Assembly: GCA_037349315.1 (NCBI GenBank)
Contig: JBAIAC010000001.1
Location: 39,494,001-39,558,000, forward strand
Reading direction: 5' to 3'
DNA from: Chelydra serpentina
Lineage: Eukaryota > Chordata > Testudines > Chelydridae
DNA: 64,000 nt
The notes under the pieces were generated by a model. The model was not told the DNA's origin. It did not search any database and saw only the letters and a list, made by a program, of their open reading frames with translations. The position numbers and the translations under genes were made by a program. Of the stretch, positions 57,241 to 64,000 are shown piece by piece (positions within the stretch are counted from its first letter, which is position 1; each line of letters begins with the position of its first letter).

Positions 57241-57984
57241 AATTTGTTATTCTACTGGGCAATTAGTGGCATAAGGCACATAGTATTGATTCTGCATCCT
57301 GGATGCATGATCTAAACTCTTTAAACAGGACAATAATGAACTCCTGATATGGACTTTTGGTTAAGTAATATTTGCTAAGTTTTAAGATTTGCAAGTATTT
57401 TCATAAATACATGGCAGTCATCTGAATACTTGTGAATATTGAATAATATGAGCTCACAAATCATGGTGAAATGAAGTCTGGGCTTTTATCTGAAAAAAAA
57501 TTGCAAATTCGTTTTTACTACAGTATTTAAGCAGCTTTGGTTGCAGGAGTATGCCCTGAACTTGAAATCGATAGTTGTAGGATGAATGGGGCAGTTCACA
57601 CCTGTTGGAGCTACTGTTTCAGGCTGTCTGCAGATTCACACAGAGATCACCTACACTTGGTTTATGTTTTCAAGCTCTTCTTTGCACTCACACAAGCATA
57701 ATTTTTTTAAATAAAAGCTAAGATTCTGATCTCATTATGTGACTGTAGGAATTAGACCCTTAGTGCAGGGCTGTAGTGCCTAGGCCTTAATCCATCCCTG
57801 CATTTTAGGTTTCATTTAGGAGAATGTTACTGACAAATATTTTCCTTTCCACGTCTTGTTCTCTCAACCTGTTGGCTTCCAAATGCTTTCCAGAAACTTG
57901 TACAAAAATAAGTAGCCCAGGTGCAACAATATTCACATGCTGTCAGGCATCATTTATCAATCCGTTTTCCTTCTGTCACCATAA
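57241..57984. other. Unrecognised AT-rich DNA
   Basis: No gene or named repeat in about 740 bases. Confidence 0.35.
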
Positions 57985-58115
57985 ATGATGCAGGGATTTG
58001 GGGCAAAAATCTGTCAGGGGACAGTACTTGGTCCTGCTAGTGAAGGCGGGGGACTGGACTCGATGATCTTTCAAGGTCGTTCCAGTTCTAGGCGATTGGC
58101 ATATCTCCATTTATT
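57985..58115 (+). mobile_element. CR1-type / SINE 3' tail, variant ending in ATATCTCC
   Basis: It reads TTGGGGCAAAAATCTGTCAG, TTGGTCCTGCTAGTGAAGGC, GGACTGGACTCGATGATC and then a GATTGGCATATCTCCATTTA end. This is a CR1-related 3' tail of a different type from the ATTCTATG tails and resembles the tails of other turtle SINEs. No tRNA-like head was found in front of it. Confidence 0.65.
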
Positions 58116-58137
58116 ATATTATTGGGGGGGGGGGGGG

Positions 58138-58322
58138 GAGAGAGGGATAATTCAGTGGTTTGAGCATTGTCCTGCTAAACCCAGGGTTGTGAGTTCAATC
58201 CTTGAGGGGGCCATTTAGGGATCTGGGGCAAAAATTGGGGATTGGTCCTGCTTTGAGCAGGGGGTTGGACTAGATGACCTCCTAAGGTCCCTTCCAACCC
58301 TGATATTCTATGATTCTATGAT
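58138..58322 (+). mobile_element. Turtle tRNA-derived SINE (Cry type)
   Basis: A complete-looking SINE of about 185 bp. The tRNA-like head has an A-box-like GATAATTCAGTGGTTTGAG near 58146 and a B-box-like GTTCAATCC at 58193-58201. The tail is shared with CR1: TTGGTCCTGCTTTGAGCAGG, TTGGACTAGATGACCTCC and a TTCTATGATTCTATGAT end. A poly-G run lies immediately upstream. Cry-family SINEs are known from cryptodiran turtles and use the CR1 machinery in trans, so this is the best clue to the organism. Confidence 0.85.
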
Positions 58323-59255
58323 AACCAGCTCTACTGATAAAGTGGTAAGCATATATCAAGGTGAAGTCCTAACCCTATTGAAGTCAATGGCAAACTCCCA
58401 CTTAGTTCAAGAGGGCCAGGATTCCACCCCAGTATGTATTATTACACTACGACTGCAAAATAAAGCTCTTTTGAGTGAAATGTGTAGGAAATAGAAATTT
58501 GAGGAAGTATGTGAAGGAATGCTATACTTACCAACCTCATTACTGAATTATTATCTCAATTTCAGGCTCCTTAAACACTATTAATTCTCCTCCCACCAAA
58601 ATAATGGTCACAAAAATGCAACGTAGAATTATTGTATGAAAATTGCCTTCTGAATGTACATAAGCATATCATAATTCATAACTGTCAGCTACCCTGCAGC
58701 TGGTCAAAACTTATTTTTTCAGTTACAAAATGAATGTGCCCGCAATTAGTAAGGCAAAACAAATAATTTTCCTCCAGACAAAGTTTCTTTTAGGTGACAG
58801 GGCTTTGATTCAAAGCCCACTGAAGCCAAAGGAAAGATTCCCAGTTGACGCCAATAGGCTTTGGATCAGGCTCTAAATGCAAAGATTCACTCAAATTAAA
58901 GTTTAAAATGATAGATGTGAGCAATAGAACAAATGTCCAAGAAAATGCCTGTTACACAATCCTCTCTGTCAGAAGGTTCCTACCCAGTTTAGAAGTGGCA
59001 TTTCTGATTCATCTCTGGATCTCGGCTCATCTGACAACTGAAAAACAAGAGAAGTTTAAAGTGAGTTCTTCTGATGTCCCCTTCGGGCTTTTCTGTTACT
59101 GGCTGCAGTAGGGCTGATGTGAGCTGGAATTTTGACATGCCCTTTGGTAGCTGGAGTGACCTCTGGGCTATGGCACGGTGGTCTAGATCACCTATTCTTT
59201 GGCAGGGCAATCTCGTAATGTCCCTTATTGCATTTCCTCTTTTTCTTCACCTGTA
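58323..59255. other. Unrecognised AT-rich DNA
   Basis: No gene recognised. Fragments of old palindromic repeats occur at about 58370-58430 and 58800-58875 (GCCAATAGGCTTTGGATCAG). ORFs at 58845-59268 lie on both strands and have no domain. Confidence 0.35.
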
Positions 59256-59257
59256 TC

Positions 59258-59545
59258 TAAGGATGTGATTTGGTCACGGAGGTCATGGATTCCATGACTT
59301 TAACAGATGGGCGACTTCTTTGGCTTCAACTTCAGCCCCACTCAGGTTTCAGCTTCAGCTCTGCGTGGCAGGGCTTGGGCTTCAGCCCCAGGCGATGGGG
59401 TGGAAGCCAAAGCCTGAGCCTTGCTGCCCATGGCTGACACCTGAGCCTTGTGCCCGTAACTTTGCTTCACCGGGCCCCCCGTGGCATGGGCCCCTGGACA
59501 ATTGCCCTGTTTCCTACCTCCTAACTCCGGCCCTGTGTACATTTC
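59258..59545. repeat. GC-rich dispersed repeat, possible hAT remnant
   Basis: GGTCACGGAGGTCATGGATT near the start is followed by CTTCAGC-type iterations (59325-59400) that form a short, imperfect tandem region, then CACCGGGCCCCCCGTGGCAT and a TAACTCCGGCCCTG end. The last part resembles the complement of the ACCGGCTCTAGG start at 52450, which suggests pieces of one family. ORFs within it reflect composition only. Confidence 0.45.
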
Positions 59546-62060
59546 CGTGATTTAGTGACTTATTGTCCACGTGCCAAAATTGTGTTCTTCCCTATATCCC
59601 ATCTCTCCTGCTTTTCACCTGCTCTGTAGTGATTGAATGACTTCTCAGACCTGTGTGTGATCTTTGCTTACATCAATAGTGCCATTGGGCAAGATTCTGT
59701 CCTGAATGCTAAGGGTGCACTAGAGCAAGGTGCAGAGGGGCCACATTGTGAGGAAGATCTGTCTGACTCAATCAAAATGCCTCAAATTTCCAGGGTGCAT
59801 ATACTAGAACAGTAGATCCCTGTCACCCTGAGAGATGGTGCATTATGTTTCCTGCTCAGTGCCAAGACATCTTTGCTGGCTAGCAAAGGATTAGGTCAGG
59901 ACCCCTAGTGTATATACACATGCCCAGAGAGCTAGTGTCTGATTTTCAGTGGTACTGACCACCTAAATTGTCAACTGAAGCAGGAAGAGTAGATCCTCAT
60001 CACTTCTGAAAATCAAGGCCTTAGTGCTGCAGATAGAATCATAACAGGATTCTGGCCATCACATGTGGAGAGGGACTAAAGGTAGGAGCCGGGCGAGATG
60101 GGAAGTTTTTTGTTCCCTGCATGAACACGCATGCAGAGGCCAGCCAGAATCTAGCCCATTGACTTCAATGAGACTATTCACCTGAGTGAGGACTACTTGT
60201 ATGAGTCAGAGTTTGTGGGATTGGCCCATTCAGTTTCTTGTTTTCTTTACTCATAGCTTTACATTGGTTTTTTCCCTAATAGAAGTGGATTTCTTAGTGG
60301 ATGTTACCAGATCTCAAGAGCAATTGCAAGTAAATGGGTTTCCAGGACTACAGTGCTTTATTTGGTCTAAGTTATTGGAATCTGCCAGTCTGCATCCTCT
60401 TTTCCACTTCGCAGTTCACCTGGCTTTTCTCCTTTGCCTTCTCCACAACTTACTCATGGCTTGGCAGGTTTTATATTGTTTTCTTTGCTTTGTTAAAATA
60501 CAAGACACAACAAACAAGTAACAAGAGGAAGGGGGTGGAAAGAGAATAGGGCAACAGTAACAGGATCATCACACATTTACACAGGTTAAATATAGGCACA
60601 GCCTGATGGCTCCACATTGTTTAAAAGTATTTTTCAAAATAAATAAATCAACTATCCCTGACCACTTCTCAGTCCAGTCATCATTAGATGATTGACTTAT
60701 TGGTGGCATCACAGCAACAATGAGGGGTGAGGAGAGATTTGAAGAAGAGGGTGGCAGCCTTATGAATTAGTTCAGGGAGTCCATACACAAAAGGTGCTGA
60801 GGAAGAAAGCACCGAGCCATCGGTGGGAGAAGTGGACATATGGGGGGTTCAAGGCAGGCATCACTGCAGGAGTGAAGAGAACCTGGGGAGATCTGAAAGG
60901 AGATAAGATGGATGCAGCTGTATGCTAAAACCTCTTGGGTCTACTACAAGAAAATTTAACGTGATATTTAGGTCTCCATTTGTATAACCCATACATTTTA
61001 CATCAGCTTTTAAAGATATGTCTTGATGAAGCAGGCCATTCTGCTGTAACAGTACTGAGAAATTATGACATGCTGTTTGCCTGCAACTTTTCAAGAGTGC
61101 TTGTTGATAATTTCCTAACCCATTACCACCAAACACATTTGACACTTTAACTTGAGTTAATTAAGTAGATACAAAAATAGAAAGGAAGCTTGCATTTGCA
61201 ACAACCTTTCCAGTGCTTTTCTAAGACACTGAGTGAACAGTGTCTAAATTCATCCTTAGGAAAGCAATTTTAATTGAAAGAAGCACAGCCTGTTATTATT
61301 ATTTTCAGTATAAGACTTTCCATCAGCTTTACTTATTTTTCTATTTTTAGTTCTGAACATATTTTTTGATGCATATTTTACAGTGGGTCACCATTTTTCA
61401 CTTTTTTTGTTGAAAAATGTTACCTCCCACAAAAAACCCCCAACCCTCCCAAATATTTCACACCAAATTATTACCATTAGCATTTGGCTGCAACTTTTGG
61501 TGAACACTGTAATGGAAAGGTTAATGAAAATGGGTCCATTTTGAACCCTTGGCAATAATGCATGGGAGGGGGCGGGGAGAGAAAGTCCCTGAGGCACATT
61601 GCCTCCCAGCGTTGCTTCTGGGGAGGTTCAGTTTAGACATTGACCCTTGCTTGGAGTTATGCAAAAGGGGACGATCTCAGTCCAAGAAGAAGTTGAGTTA
61701 AATTATGCTTCCCCCACTATACAGATGTGTAAGGGGAGGAGGCTGCAGGGAGCTCCCGTGTAAGTGCTGGGCACAGTTGTAGTCTCTCTACCCACATTTA
61801 TACAAGGAATGCTCAGGGCTAATGGAGCTAGCTCCAAAAGATGACAGAGAATGCTGCAGGAAAGGTGGGACTACAGCTCTGTCCATTTTTCACATGGGCC
61901 AGCCAAGCTGAGATGCAGCGGAGATGTAGCAGTAACTATGCTCCTCCTATAAGCTGGGGAGCTTTCCGAGGCAATGAGTCTTCTGGAGGTTCAATGCCTT
62001 CCAGAAGGCCATCTTTGCACTGTCCCAAAAGAAGTCCTATACCTAGAAAAAACAGAGCTC
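59546..62060. other. Unrecognised DNA
   Basis: About 2.5 kb without a recognised gene. A short palindromic piece around 60130-60180 contains CATTGACTTCAATGAGAC. ORFs at 60186-60549 and 61841-62137 have no recognised domain. Confidence 0.35.
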
Positions 62061-62062
62061 TC

Positions 62063-62285
62063 AGTTTTCAGAGAAGCAGCCGTGTTAGTCTGTGTCAGCA
62101 AAAAGAACAGGAGTACTTGTGGCACCATAAAGACTAACACATTTATTTCAGCATTAGCTTTCGTGGGCTACAGTCCACTTCATCGGATGCATAGAATGGA
62201 ACATACAGTAAGAAGATATTTACACATTCAGAGAAACATGAAAAGGTGGAAGTACCCATACCAACTGTAAGAGGCTAACTGTTTA
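62063..62285 (-). mobile_element. Penelope-like retroelement 3' end
   Basis: On the plus strand GCCGTGTTAGTCTGTGTCAG, TGTGGCACCATAAAGACTAA, CACATTTATTTCAGCATTAG, TTTCGTGGGCTACAGTCC and CTTCATCGGATGCATAG follow in order. The same blocks end the Penelope-like copy at 42275-42960, so this is the 3' UTR of a related element on the minus strand. No coding part remains. The two plus-strand ORFs running into it are incidental. Confidence 0.7.
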
Positions 62286-64000
62286 TCAAACTGTAGTTAA
62301 AAACTATTTAAAAGAAAGAAAACATTCAGCTTTATATATGAAAATTTGTTTGCAGCCGTACATGTTTCACAACAGTAAATGCCCTGAGTATGCAAGGAGC
62401 CATGAAGAAAACAAATCTAATTGTGCCTGTTGGACCTTATTTAGTTTAGCTTCCAGGCCATATTCAAGTTATTATAGCTGGATCACAAACTCCATTATCT
62501 CCTGTTTTATGCTGTGGGAGATTTTTTAAGGGCTGTTTCTTCATTTCAATAACTTTCATAGTAAAAAAAAAAAAAGGGAAAAAAGAACCTTGAAGTAAAA
62601 AAACAAACAAACAAAAAATGAGAGGGTTATACTTACTTGGGAGATAATTTGCATTACGACCACATTCTGATTCTCATAATCACACCAAGAATCGCTAACG
62701 GGTTTAGCTTAATGTCAGATTGGCCCATCTCAAATCTGTGACATTTCCTAGGTAGCAAATCTCTGCTTCTCAGTCTCTAGCACTGTATGGTACAGCATCC
62801 TAGTATCTATTCCAACACTGCACTCATTGTCTAAGACGACTCACTAGTTCAGTAACTCAGTGATTAATCAATAGGTTTCTGAGTCTGAAGACGGAAGTTT
62901 AGAGTGGATGGGTTGTAAAGGTCTTCAGCTTCTGTTCCTCCTTTCTGGGATAGTAGAAAGTGTTTGTGGCAAATTAAAAATGAAGCTCAATTAGTACGCA
63001 AGTCAACAAGCCCAGTCATTAACTGAGGATTTTACCTAAGTTAGGACTGAGTAACAACTGAATAAGAACTTTAGGATTTGACTCATTGAGTTCAGTGAGA
63101 GTTTTCCCACAGGCTCTGTAGCATGCTGTCAGATTGGGGAAAGCTCCTGTTCCATAGAGTCACCAAAGGCTAGATTGTGCAACCTTCACTCACACTACTG
63201 CACACTCACTCACAGGAACAGACCCATTGGCTTTTGTGAATGTTCACCATTGTGAGTTGGGTTTGTACGATGTAGCCCCAGTTTATTACTGGGAAAGTAC
63301 AGGATATAATTGAAGTTAGATGAGAGAGCCATCCTAGAGAACCAGTTAAGTTCATAGTATTTAGGACCACATTATGGCTTTTAATGGTTGGCCTGCATTT
63401 GGGGCAGTGCAAACGGTTCAGTGCTGCAGTATCTCAGGCAAAACACTAGGAGGTATTGTGTTCAGGAAGTACAATGCATCTCTCAATGCCCCGGGCACAA
63501 GGGTCAATTTACACCCTGCACCACTGTTTAGCACGTTATTGATTGTTCTTTTTGTGTACGCTGGCATAGGTGAGGCCATAGCCCTGTCTCTTGCCTCTCC
63601 CATATGGGTTACATTATATCTCTGGAGATGTAGGGAGCACAGGGACTTTGTTTGTCCTTAACTTTTGCATGTGGATAGTCTTCTTTTGTCTCCTCACCGC
63701 CCTTCACACCTACACAATAGCCAGAGACAATCTGGCCATTGTTGTATTACCTAATACAGTTAGAATAAATAATCTCTTTTCTTTAGCATCAGGGAAAAAT
63801 AGAGTTGATGGATTTTTTACAACCCAAATGAAATCATGATGTTTTATAGATGTGTGTATCATCCTGGGAGAATGATTCCTTCAAGGCTAAACAATGCCTT
63901 CTTTTATACTAATAACCTTTGAAATGAAGTTTGTTCTATCCTGAATTTGAGATTTTTTTAACATAAGACTTTCCAGCAGCTCTTGGGCAGAAAATCTGAA
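62286..64000. other. AT-rich DNA without a recognised gene
   Basis: About 1.7 kb. Poly-A and CAAA runs lie at about 62563-62615. ORFs at 63374-63839 have no recognised domain, and no exon could be picked out up to the window end. Confidence 0.35.

Noticed and set aside
58145..58201. Possible tRNA gene
   Set aside because: A- and B-box-like motifs are present, but no cloverleaf anticodon arm is evident and the sequence runs into a CR1 tail, so it is a SINE head.
60186..60549. 111-codon hydrophobic ORF
   Set aside because: Considered as an olfactory-receptor or membrane-protein fragment, but no family motif is present and a second overlapping frame is also open.

Overview
This window looks like nuclear DNA from a turtle, most likely a hidden-necked (cryptodiran) one. 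It is AT-rich and intron- or desert-like, and I see no bacterial-style gene packing. The best marker is a tRNA-derived SINE at 58138-58322 with A- and B-box-like motifs, fused to a CR1 3' tail and ending in ATTCTATG-type repeats. That structure is typical of the Cry family of turtle SINEs. CR1 3' ends, L2-like LINE pieces, MIR-like SINEs, Penelope fragments, hAT MITEs and many Harbinger MITEs support a reptilian genome. I could not recognise any host gene exon, tRNA or rRNA gene. Nearly everything that can be named is a mobile element.

Layout. 1-1.6 kb: nothing recognised. 1.6-1.8 kb: CR1 3' end. 1.86-6.9 kb: a decayed Ty3/gypsy element of Gmr1-like type (SCAN-like gag, then protease, then integrase placed BEFORE reverse transcriptase), with a MITE inserted in its leader. 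8.1-9.6 kb: an L2-like LINE remnant. 10.56-10.86 kb: a CpG-rich 300-bp MITE. 11.93-15.30 kb: an old, broken Harbinger element carrying a nested MITE. 15.4-20.5 kb: MIR-like and CR1 pieces in AT-rich DNA. 21.89-27.26 kb: a full-length Harbinger element whose genes look intact. 28-41 kb: mostly unrecognised DNA with a hAT MITE, a Tigger-like MITE and old palindromic repeats. 41-48.5 kb: CR1, Penelope, SINE and L2 fragments. 48.5-54 kb: a MIR, three hAT MITEs and a GC-rich hairpin region. 54-64 kb: unrecognised DNA with the turtle SINE, a GC-rich repeat and a second Penelope 3' end.

The most interesting object is the Harbinger element at 21893-27256. It has a 3-bp TAA target duplication, short inverted ends, an unbroken 427-residue DDE transposase on the plus strand and, facing it, a MYB/SANT-like DNA-binding partner gene on the minus strand. 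The partner gene appears to be spliced: two open exons join in frame across a 1.48-kb intron with good splice sites, giving about 353 residues. That intron holds a seven-copy 77-bp minisatellite and, on the opposite strand, an unbroken 110-codon ORF followed by a canonical AATAAA. In Harbinger systems the MYB-like protein and transposase act together, the former helping nuclear import and end binding. The surrounding MITEs with similar ends could be mobilised by the same pair. The nested third ORF is the best candidate here for something undescribed, although I cannot tell from sequence alone whether it is expressed.
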